Below, piece by piece: positions 1-8,171 of a stretch of DNA of 19,242 nucleotides. The position numbers were made by a program, and so were the translations under genes. How positions within the stretch are numbered: the stretch's first letter is position 1; every line of letters begins with the position of its first letter. The notes under the pieces were generated by a model. The model worked only from the letters and a program-made list of their open reading frames with translations. It did not search any database and was not told where the DNA came from. This stretch comes from Alphaproteobacteria bacterium (GTDB lineage: Bacteria; Pseudomonadota; Alphaproteobacteria; Rhizobiales; Xanthobacteraceae), in NCBI GenBank assembly GCA_005883445.1, contig VAZL01000391.1, forward strand, positions 1 through 19,242, given 5' to 3'.

Positions 1-434
1 AGAAGGGCGGCTCGACGTTTCCAGTCTTGGCACTTCCTCCTAGCGCGTTGACCACCGATCACAAGCTCCAGTGGTTCGGCACTACGCGGCCGCGCCTTGG
101 CTTTCTGGCCACTCCCAACCTCCTGCTCTACGGAACGGCGGGTGTGGCTTACGGGCAGACCAAGGACACTTACACCGTCAACACAGCCGGCGTCGGAACC
201 GCTGCGACGGCAAGCATCAATGACGTGAGGGCCGGCTGGACCGCCGGCGGCGGCATCGAGGGCGCCTTCGGCGGCGGTTGGAGCGCGAAGGTCGAATACC
301 TCTATATCGACCTCGGCAAGTTGGAGCAGACGGTTACCGTACCGCCTGCTGCCCTAACCGCGACGTTCAATAGCCGCCTGACCGATAACATCGTGCGCGT
401 CGGCGTGAACTACAAATGGGGTGGGGGATACTAG
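1..434 (+). CDS. Outer-membrane beta-barrel protein, 3' part
   Basis: The reading frame is open from base 3 to the TAG at 432-434 (about 143 residues), so the 5' end lies outside the window. A TTG at 27 is probably internal, because the frame continues upstream of it without a break. The visible part alternates polar and hydrophobic residues in strand-like runs rich in Gly and aromatic residues, such as LLLYGTAGVAYG and WSAKVEYLYIDLG. It ends in an Asn-Tyr-Lys-Trp strand with a terminal Tyr, as in the Omp25/RopB-like small porin-family barrels common in Hyphomicrobiales. By family it would sit in the outer membrane as a structural or adhesion barrel; no specific substrate can be inferred. An intrinsic terminator follows 24 bases after the stop, so it is transcribed separately from sucA. 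The barrel class is well supported, the exact family less so. Confidence 0.8.
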   Translation, partial: KGGSTFPVLALPPSALTTDHKLQWFGTTRPRLGFLATPNLLLYGTAGVAYGQTKDTYTVNTAGVGTAATASINDVRAGWTAGGGIEGAFGGGWSAKVEYLYIDLGKLEQTVTVPPAALTATFNSRLTDNIVRVGVNYKWGGGY

Positions 435-458
435 TCGCTGATTTGAGTTCTGAACCGA

Positions 459-487
459 GGGCCGCTTGTGGTGCAAGCGGCCCTTTT
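459..487 (+). terminator. Intrinsic terminator after the beta-barrel gene
   Basis: A perfect 10-bp GC-rich stem (GGGCCGCTTG at 459-468 pairing with CAAGCGGCCC at 474-483) has a 5-base loop and is followed directly by TTTT (484-487). This is a textbook Rho-independent terminator and isolates sucA from the upstream gene. Confidence 0.9.
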
Positions 488-591
488 CGTTAGGGGACCG
501 CAGGCGGACGTAGCTCGTACGGACGACCACCCGTGAGTTGGCGGTGATCCCCTTCGCGCGATGAAATGAATCTTATTTCAGCTTTTGCGGA

Positions 592-619
592 TTGCCGCAA
601 CGCAACTGCAGCATAAATG
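592..619 (+). promoter_or_regulatory. Possible sigma-70-type promoter for sucA
   Basis: TTGCCG (592-597) and TAAATG (614-619) are separated by 16 bases in the AT-richest part of the gap between the terminator and sucA. This would give a leader of about 75 bases. A short inverted repeat TTGCGG/CCGCAA (585-600) overlaps the -35 box and could be an operator or chance. The match is weak and is inference only. Confidence 0.3.
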
Positions 620-655
620 ATGTAATAAGTAGGCTCCCCCTCGGGCTGCCACTCC

Positions 656-674
656 CGGGTCGGTCAGCGACCCG
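656..674 (+). other. Hairpin in the sucA leader
   Basis: CGGGTCG (656-662) pairs perfectly with CGACCCG (668-674) around a 5-base loop. It ends 27 bases before the sucA ATG and 16 bases before the AGGA ribosome-binding site. There is no T-tract, so it is not a simple terminator. It may stabilise the leader or be incidental. Confidence 0.4.
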
Positions 675-701
675 CAAATCTCAACGTTACAGGACCTGAG
701 T

Positions 702-3653
702 ATGTCTCGTCAGGACGCCAATGCCGCCTTCGCCCGCACCTCTTTCCTTTACGGCGGCAATGCCGACTACCTCGAGAACCTCTATGCCCGCTACGAGACC
801 GACCCCACCTCGGTCGATGCCCAGTGGCAGGCGTTCTTCCAAAGCCTAAAGGACGAGCGCGCCGACGTCATGACGAACGCGCGCGGGCCGTCGTGGCAGC
901 GGCCCTACCAGCTCGCGCGCAGCGAGCTCACCTCCGCGCTCGACGGCGATTGGCGCGAGACGGAGAGGGCGCTCGCCGACAAGGTCAAGGCGCGGGCGCA
1001 GGCGGCCGGCGTCGACGTCTCCGCCGCCGAGGTCCAGCAGGCGACGCGCGATTCGATCCACGCGCTGATGCTGATCCGCGCCTACCGCGCGCGCGGTCAC
1101 TTCTACGCCAATCTCGACCCGCTCGGTCTCGAGCCGCACCATAACGAGGAGGATCTCGATCCGCGTTCCTACGGCTTCAGCGAAACGGACTACGACCGCA
1201 GGATCTTTCTCGACCGCGTGCTCGGCCTCGAATTCGGCACACTGCGGGAGATTCTCGCGATCCTTCGCCGCACCTATTGCCAGACGCTCGGCGTCGAGTT
1301 CATGCACATCTCCGATCCCGCGCAGAAAGGCTGGATCCAGGAGCGCATCGAAGGGCCGGACAAGGAGATCACGTTCACGCCCGAAGGCAAGCGCGCGATC
1401 CTCAACAAGCTGATCGAGGCCGAAGGCTTCGAAAAATTCTGCGATTTGAAGTTCACTGGCACCAAGCGCTTCGGTCTCGATGGCGCCGAATCGATGATCC
1501 CCGCGCTCGAGCAGATCATCAAGCGCGGCGGCGCGCTCGGTGTGAAAGATATCGTCATCGGCATGGCCCACCGCGGCCGACTCAACGTGTTGGCGCAGGT
1601 CATGGGCAAGCCGCATCGCGCCATCTTCCACGAGTTTAAGGGCGGCTCCTCGACCCCGAACGAGGTCGAGGGCTCCGGCGACGTGAAATACCATCTCGGC
1701 GCCTCTTCCGACCGCGAGTTCGACGGCAACCGCGTGCATCTGTCGCTGACCGCCAATCCGTCGCATCTCGAAATCGTCAATCCGGTCGTGCTCGGCAAGG
1801 TGCGCGCGAAACAGGACCAGCTCGGCGCGACCCGTGAAGACCGCACCATGGCGATGCCGCTGCTCATTTCAGGCGACGCGGCCTTCGCCGGACAGGGTGT
1901 CATCGCCGAATGCTTCGGTCTGTCGGGGCTGCGCGGGTACCGCACCGGCGGCTCCGTGCATTTCATCGTCAACAATCAGATCGGATTCACCACCTATCCG
2001 CGCTATTCGCGGTCATCGCCCTATCCGTCCGATGTGGCCAAGATGATCGAGGCACCCATCTTTCACGCGAACGGCGACGACCCGGAGGCCGTGGTGTTTG
2101 CAGCCAAGGTCGCAACCGAGTTCCGCCAGAAATTCCAGCGTCCCGTCGTCATCGACATGTTCTGCTACCGGCGCTTTGGCCACAACGAGGGCGATGAGCC
2201 GTCGTTTACCCAGCCGCTGATGTACAAGGCGATCCGCAAGCATCCGCCCACGAGCGAGATCTACGCCAACAAGCTTGCCGGCGAGAACGTCGTTACCGCA
2301 GGCGAAGTCGAGAAGATGCGGGTGGATTGGCGCGCCAAGCTCGATGCCGAGCTCGAAGCGAGCCAGGGCTACAAGGCAAACAGCGCCGACTGGCTTGACG
2401 GCCGCTGGGCCGACATCAAAGCGGCGCGCGATGCCGATGACCCGCGCCGCGGCCATACCGGCGTCGCGCTGGCGACGCTCAAAGAGATCGGAGCGAAGAT
2501 CACGGCGATACCGCAAGGTTTCCACCTGCACCGGACCCTGCAGCGTTTCGTCGACAACCGCCGCAAGGCGGTCGAGACCGGCGAAGGCATCGATTGGGCA
2601 ACGGCCGAGGCGCTCGCCTTCTGTTCCTTGCTGCTCGAAGGCCGTCCGGTGCGGCTTTCCGGCCAGGACACCGAGCGCGGCACGTTCTCGCAGCGCCATT
2701 CGGTGCTGATCGATCAGGAGAACGAGGACCGCTACATCCCGTTCAACCACCTGGGCGAGCGTCAAGCCCGCTTCGAAGTCATCAACTCGATGCTCTCGGA
2801 GGAGGCGGTGCTGGGCTTCGAATACGGATATTCCCTCGCCGAGCCGAACGCGCTGACGCTGTGGGAAGCCCAGTTCGGCGATTTCGCCAACGGCGCGCAA
2901 GTGGTCTTCGATCAGTTCGTGTCATCGGGTGAGCGCAAGTGGCTGCGCATGTCCGGCCTCGTGTGTCTGTTGCCGCACGGCTACGAGGGGCAGGGGCCGG
3001 AACATTCCTCGGCGCGGCTCGAGCGCTTTCTGCAGATGTGCGCCGAGGACAATATGCAGGTCGCAAACTGCACCACGCCCGCCAACTACTTCCACGTCCT
3101 GCGCCGGCAGCTCAAGCGCGACATCCGCAAGCCGCTGATCCTGATGACGCCGAAGTCTCTGCTGCGCCACAGGCGCGCGGTATCGCGGCTCAGCGAGATG
3201 GGGCCGGACACCACGTTCCATCGCTTGCTTTGGGACGACGCCCAGATGCTCCCGGACGAAAAGATCAAGCTCGTCGCCGACGACGAGATCCGGCGGGTCG
3301 TGATGTGCTCGGGCAAGGTTTATTACGATCTCTACGAGGAGCGCGAGAAACGCGGTGTTAATGACATTTATTTATTGCGCCTCGAGCAGCTCTATCCGGT
3401 GCCACTCAAAGCGCTGGTGTACGAGCTCGGCCGCTTCAAGAAGGCGGAATTCATGTGGTGCCAGGAGGAGCCGCGCAATATGGGCGCGTACTCCTTCATG
3501 GAGCCGTATCTCGAATGGGTGCTCGACCAGGTCAGGGCTAAAAACAGGCAACCGCTTTATGCCGGCCGTGCCGCCTCGGCGGCGACCGCGACCGGCCAGA
3601 TGGCGCAGCACCTCAAGCAGCTCAAGGCGCTGCTCGATGAAGCCCTAGGTTAG
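702..3653 (+). CDS. sucA: 2-oxoglutarate dehydrogenase E1 component
   Basis: This is the thiamine-diphosphate-dependent E1 of the 2-oxoglutarate dehydrogenase complex. It decarboxylates 2-oxoglutarate and succinylates the lipoyl group of SucB in the cytosolic TCA cycle. The 983 residues match full-length SucA. Visible parts in order are the N-terminal E2-binding segment (SFLYGGNADYLENLY), the HRGRLNVL segment of the ThDP domain, the ThDP/Mg motif beginning Gly391-Asp392 and ending Asn424-Asn425, RFGHNEGDEPSFTQP, the transketolase-like pyrimidine domain (GFEYGYSLAEPNALTLWEAQFGD), and the C-terminal domain ending EEPRNMGAYSF and onward. The ATG is preceded by AGGA (691-694) at 7 bases, which supports this start. 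sucB follows after 85 bases and lpdA after that, giving all three complex subunits together. sucC and sucD are not adjacent on the upstream side. The gene appears intact. Confidence 0.98.
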   Translation: MSRQDANAAFARTSFLYGGNADYLENLYARYETDPTSVDAQWQAFFQSLKDERADVMTNARGPSWQRPYQLARSELTSALDGDWRETERALADKVKARAQAAGVDVSAAEVQQATRDSIHALMLIRAYRARGHFYANLDPLGLEPHHNEEDLDPRSYGFSETDYDRRIFLDRVLGLEFGTLREILAILRRTYCQTLGVEFMHISDPAQKGWIQERIEGPDKEITFTPEGKRAILNKLIEAEGFEKFCDLKFTGTKRFGLDGAESMIPALEQIIKRGGALGVKDIVIGMAHRGRLNVLAQVMGKPHRAIFHEFKGGSSTPNEVEGSGDVKYHLGASSDREFDGNRVHLSLTANPSHLEIVNPVVLGKVRAKQDQLGATREDRTMAMPLLISGDAAFAGQGVIAECFGLSGLRGYRTGGSVHFIVNNQIGFTTYPRYSRSSPYPSDVAKMIEAPIFHANGDDPEAVVFAAKVATEFRQKFQRPVVIDMFCYRRFGHNEGDEPSFTQPLMYKAIRKHPPTSEIYANKLAGENVVTAGEVEKMRVDWRAKLDAELEASQGYKANSADWLDGRWADIKAARDADDPRRGHTGVALATLKEIGAKITAIPQGFHLHRTLQRFVDNRRKAVETGEGIDWATAEALAFCSLLLEGRPVRLSGQDTERGTFSQRHSVLIDQENEDRYIPFNHLGERQARFEVINSMLSEEAVLGFEYGYSLAEPNALTLWEAQFGDFANGAQVVFDQFVSSGERKWLRMSGLVCLLPHGYEGQGPEHSSARLERFLQMCAEDNMQVANCTTPANYFHVLRRQLKRDIRKPLILMTPKSLLRHRRAVSRLSEMGPDTTFHRLLWDDAQMLPDEKIKLVADDEIRRVVMCSGKVYYDLYEEREKRGVNDIYLLRLEQLYPVPLKALVYELGRFKKAEFMWCQEEPRNMGAYSFMEPYLEWVLDQVRAKNRQPLYAGRAASAATATGQMAQHLKQLKALLDEALG

Positions 3654-3655
3654 CA

Positions 3656-3701
3656 GCGGACGAGCGACGGAGGACTTAGGATGCGCTCGTCCCTCGTCCG
3701 C
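3656..3701 (+). other. Long intercistronic hairpin between sucA and sucB
   Basis: The 5' arm 3656-3669 (GCGGACGAGCGACG) pairs with 3688-3701 (CGTCCCTCGTCCGC). This gives 13 pairs plus one C-C mismatch around an 18-base loop, starting 3 bases after the sucA stop. A shifted pairing is also possible: 3658-3666 with 3684-3692, 9 perfect pairs. There is no T-tract. By position it could stabilise the upstream message, mark a processing site or reduce read-through into sucB. Confidence 0.55.
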
Positions 3702-3738
3702 CGTCCGGGCGTGCACGGCGACGTAAGAAGGATGCAAC

Positions 3739-4989
<1,251 letters not shown>

Positions 4990-5035
4990 GTCTGTCACCA
5001 TCGGCGGCCGTGACGACGGATAGTTCGGAGTAATC

Positions 5036-6436
5036 ATGCCCTACGATCTCATCGTCATCGGCTCCGGCCCCGGCGGCTACGTCTGCGCCATCCGCGCGGC
5101 ACAGCTCGGCATGAAGGTTGCCGTAATCGAGAAGGACAAGACCTTCGGCGGCACCTGCCTCAACGTCGGTTGCATTCCCTCCAAGGCGCTGCTGCACGCC
5201 TCGGAGCTCTATGAAGAATCCGGCCAGCTGTTCGACAAGATGGGCATCAAGGTCGGCCAGCCGAAGGTCGACCTTGCGGCCATGATGAGATTCAAGGATC
5301 AGGGTGTCGAGGGTAATGTCAAAGGCGTGGCCTTCCTGTTCAAGAAAAACAACATCGATACTTTTCAAGGCACCGGCCGCATCGTCACGGCCGGCGAGGT
5401 CGAGGTGAAAACCGCCGACGGCAAGAGCGAGACCATCGAGGGCAAGGCGATCGTCATCGCCACCGGCTCGGACGTGGCGCGCCTGCCCGGCATCGATATC
5501 GACGAGCGGCGCATCGTCTCCTCGACCGGCGCCCTGGTTCTCGATCAGGTGCCGGAGCGGCTACTCGTCATCGGCGCCGGCGTGATCGGGCTTGAGCTCG
5601 GCTCGGTGTGGCGCCGCCTCGGCTCCAAGGTGATCGTCGTCGAGTTCCTCGACCGCATCCTGCCGGGAATGGATAGCGAGGTCTGCCGACAGGTCCAGCG
5701 CATCTTCGAAAAGCAGGGCATCGTCTTCAAGCTATCGTCCAAGGTCACCGGCGTCGAGGCGGCGGGAAAGACGCTCAAGGCAACAGTCCAGCCGACCGCG
5801 GGCGGCGCGGCAGAATCAATCGAAGCCGATGTCGTGCTGGTGTCGATCGGGCGCGTGCCGTTTACCGAGGGACTTGGTCTCGAAGCCGTCGGGGTGAAGA
5901 CGGACAACAAGGGCCGCGTCATGGTCGATGCTCGCTTCGCCACCAACGTGCCCGACGTCTACGCCATCGGCGACGCGATCGCCGGCCCGATGCTGGCGCA
6001 CAAGGCAATGGATGAGGGCGCGGCGGTGGCGGAAATCATCGCCGGCGAAGCCGGCCACGTGAACTACGACGTCATCCCGAACGTGGTCTACACCTATCCT
6101 GAGATCGCCTCGGTCGGAAAGAGCGAGGAGGAATTGAAGGAGGCCGGTATCGCCTACAACACCGGCAAATTTCCCTTTACCGCCAATGGCCGCGCAAAGG
6201 TGAACCTGCAGACCGAGGGCTTCGTGAAAATCCTCGCCGATGCCAAGACCGACCGCGTGCTCGGCGTCCACATCGTCGGCGCGGACGCCGGCAACATGAT
6301 CGCCGAGGCTGCGGTTGCCATGGAGTTCGGTGCCGCATCCGAGGATATCGCCCGCACCTGCCATCCCCACCCCACGTTCACCGAGGCGGTGAAGGAGGCG
6401 GCATTGGCGGTGGACAAACGCGCCATCCACATGTGA
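5036..6436 (+). CDS. lpdA: Dihydrolipoyl dehydrogenase (E3)
   Basis: This flavoprotein reoxidises the dihydrolipoyl group of E2 and passes the electrons to NAD+. It has 466 residues, the usual length. The N-terminal FAD-binding motif GSGPGG is at 9-14. The redox-active disulfide is Cys41-Cys46 in GGTCLNVGCIPSK. The NAD-binding GAGVIG is at 180-185, and a second FAD motif includes YAIGDAI. The C-terminal dimerisation domain carries the catalytic pair His445 and Glu450 in HPHPTFTE. It starts 46 bases after sucB with GGAG upstream of the ATG, so it is probably cotranscribed. It may also serve other 2-oxoacid dehydrogenases, but its place in this operon makes it first of all the E3 of the 2-oxoglutarate complex. 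Confidence 0.97.
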   Translation: MPYDLIVIGSGPGGYVCAIRAAQLGMKVAVIEKDKTFGGTCLNVGCIPSKALLHASELYEESGQLFDKMGIKVGQPKVDLAAMMRFKDQGVEGNVKGVAFLFKKNNIDTFQGTGRIVTAGEVEVKTADGKSETIEGKAIVIATGSDVARLPGIDIDERRIVSSTGALVLDQVPERLLVIGAGVIGLELGSVWRRLGSKVIVVEFLDRILPGMDSEVCRQVQRIFEKQGIVFKLSSKVTGVEAAGKTLKATVQPTAGGAAESIEADVVLVSIGRVPFTEGLGLEAVGVKTDNKGRVMVDARFATNVPDVYAIGDAIAGPMLAHKAMDEGAAVAEIIAGEAGHVNYDVIPNVVYTYPEIASVGKSEEELKEAGIAYNTGKFPFTANGRAKVNLQTEGFVKILADAKTDRVLGVHIVGADAGNMIAEAAVAMEFGAASEDIARTCHPHPTFTEAVKEAALAVDKRAIHM

Positions 6437-6516
6437 CGCCCGCGCGCGACGCACCCGGCGGCTGCTAGCCGCATCCGCCGACGCCTGCGGGCTGCCGTGC
6501 CGCCGCGCGAGCGCCG

Positions 6517-7056
6517 CTAGATCAAGTGCAGCGAGTGCAGGTACTGCGGGTTGAAAAATCCGAGCGCCATGAAGACGAGACCGACCACGCCGAGACCTAA
6601 GGCGCCGTGGACCAGGGCCATCATGCCGGTGATGACCGCGGCCGACGCCAGCACGATGCCAATCTGATGGGCAGCCGATGCAAACTCGTAGTGATGGTAG
6701 CGCGCCAGGTAGATGTCGCGTTGGTGCTCGTATGTTTCGGCGAGCGCCCGCAACTCCTTGCGACCGTCCTTCTCCGCCGGATCGGACTCGTAGCGCGCCA
6801 CAGTTTTCATCCAATCGTCGGCCTGCTTGAGCAGCGCTGCCTTTTTCGATTCATCGGACACCGTGGCGGCTTCGAGCGTCACGCTTTTGCCGAACATCTC
6901 GGCGAGCGCCAGAAAGAGCGCGATCACCGAGATCAGCAGCGCGATCTTCTTGCTCCTGCTCTCCGCTACCGGCTTTCCGCGGCCGCCATGCCCGTGCTCC
7001 TCATGTTCGATCTGATGCTCGACTCCATGCTGGACCGCGTGCACGCCGTGACTCAT
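6517..7056 (-). CDS. DUF4337-type three-helix membrane protein
   Basis: The protein has 179 residues and unknown function. The N-terminus is strikingly His-rich: seven His in the first 23 residues, followed by GHGGRGK. One membrane helix follows (about 38-55), then a charged, probably coiled-coil stretch (about 66-122), then two helices (about 131-149 and 151-168) and a short tail. This layout and the RYESDP / ARYHHYE / ASAAHQIGIVLASA segments resemble DUF4337 proteins. The aromatic W..(F/Y)QAK segment that I remember just after the first helix of that family is not seen here, so the protein may be shortened internally. AGGG/GGAGG lies just upstream of the ATG. It follows xerC in the same direction after 89 bases and converges on lpdA. 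The family assignment is from memory. Confidence 0.75.
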   Translation of the reverse strand: MSHGVHAVQHGVEHQIEHEEHGHGGRGKPVAESRSKKIALLISVIALFLALAEMFGKSVTLEAATVSDESKKAALLKQADDWMKTVARYESDPAEKDGRKELRALAETYEHQRDIYLARYHHYEFASAAHQIGIVLASAAVITGMMALVHGALGLGVVGLVFMALGFFNPQYLHSLHLI

Positions 7057-7145
7057 GTCGCCCTCCGTGCGTCGTCGGGCGGACGATGTATCGAACTCGG
7101 CGGCTTGCGCAAGGGGGAGTAACCGTGGCGCCTGTCACGCGTTGG

Positions 7146-8108
7146 TCATGCCCGCGGATGGGTGCTGCGGTAGACTTCCAGCAGGCGTTCGGTATCGACG
7201 GCGGTGTAGAGCTGGGTCGTCGACAACGAGGCATGGCCGAGCAGTTCCTGGATCGCGCGTAGATCGCCGCCGCGCGCCAGCAGATGCGTCGCGAAGGAAT
7301 GGCGCAGCGAATGCGGGGTCGCGGTCTCCGGCAGCCCGAGCGCGCCCCGCAGCCGGGCCATCGCAAGCTGGACGATGCGCGGGGAGAGCAGGCCGCCTCT
7401 GGCGCCGACGAACAAGGGACCTTCGGCGGGAAGGTCGTAGGGGCAGAGCGCGATGTATTCGGCGGCGAGCCTCGCGACCTGCGCCAATACCGGGACCATC
7501 CGCGCCTTGTTGCCCTTGCCGGTGACCGTGATGACGTCGCCGCGTCCGGGCGCAGGAATGTCGTTGCGCTTTAAGGCCAGCGCCTCGCTGATGCGCAAGC
7601 CCGACCCGTAAAGCAGCGCCAGCACCGCGGCGTCGCGGGCGAGAATCCAGGGTTCGCGCGCCTCGCCGGCGCGCACATCGGTGTCGGTGATGCGTTTGGC
7701 CGCTGGGATCGCCAGCGGCTTCGGCAGCGGCTTCGCGAGTTTCGGCGTGCGCACGGCGGAAAGCGCACCGACCTTGCCCTTGCCGTTGCGTTCGAGAAAA
7801 CGGGCGAAGGAGCGCACGCCCGCGAGCATGCGCATCAGCGAGCGGCTGCTCGTCCCGCCGGCTCGGCGTGCCGCCATGAAGGCGCGCACGTCGAGCGGTT
7901 TAAGGCGCGACAGCGCCGAGAGCGTCACGCGGCCGTCGAGATGGTCGCAGAGGAAGGCGAGGAATTGGCGCACGTCGCGCTCATAAGCGTCGACGGTCTT
8001 CGGTGACATCCGCCGTTCGGCACCGAGGTATGCCAGCCAACGCATGAGTTCGCCCGCAACGTCGTTGGCGGCAAAAGCGAGACCGGCGGTGGGTGTTGCG
8101 CTTGACAC
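7146..8108 (-). CDS. xerC: Tyrosine recombinase XerC
   Basis: This site-specific recombinase acts with XerD at dif to resolve chromosome dimers at division. From the GTG at 8108 it has 320 residues, normal for the family. The N-terminal SAM-like DNA-binding domain covers about 17-105 (RWLAYLGAERRMSPKTVDAY). The catalytic domain shows the full set: Arg172 in GSGLRIS, Lys198 in GKGNK, His266 and Arg269 in HSLRHSFATHLL, His292 in LLGHAS, and the nucleophile Tyr301. The frame is open far upstream, but a longer protein would run into priA on the other strand. The GTG gives the expected N-terminus and lies 63 bases from the priA ATG. The only purine-rich site, AAGGGG, is rather far from it, so the start is moderately certain. 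The intact catalytic set and the chromosomal context argue for housekeeping XerC and not a phage integrase. Confidence 0.92.
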   Translation of the reverse strand: MSSATPTAGLAFAANDVAGELMRWLAYLGAERRMSPKTVDAYERDVRQFLAFLCDHLDGRVTLSALSRLKPLDVRAFMAARRAGGTSSRSLMRMLAGVRSFARFLERNGKGKVGALSAVRTPKLAKPLPKPLAIPAAKRITDTDVRAGEAREPWILARDAAVLALLYGSGLRISEALALKRNDIPAPGRGDVITVTGKGNKARMVPVLAQVARLAAEYIALCPYDLPAEGPLFVGARGGLLSPRIVQLAMARLRGALGLPETATPHSLRHSFATHLLARGGDLRAIQELLGHASLSTTQLYTAVDTERLLEVYRSTHPRA

Positions 8109-8171
8109 GGCGGAATATATCTCACCCCTTCCTTCACCGTTTCTTAAACGCTTCGAATCGGCCGACTGATC

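Noticed and set aside
6456..6480. Small hairpin (GCGGCT-GCT-AGCCGC) after lpdA as a terminator
   Set aside because: It has only 6 bp, no T-tract, and lies in very GC-rich sequence where such stems are common.
7146..8108. Tyrosine recombinase as a sign of an integrated element
   Set aside because: It has the features and length of housekeeping XerC and diverges from priA. No att-like repeats or cargo genes are seen.
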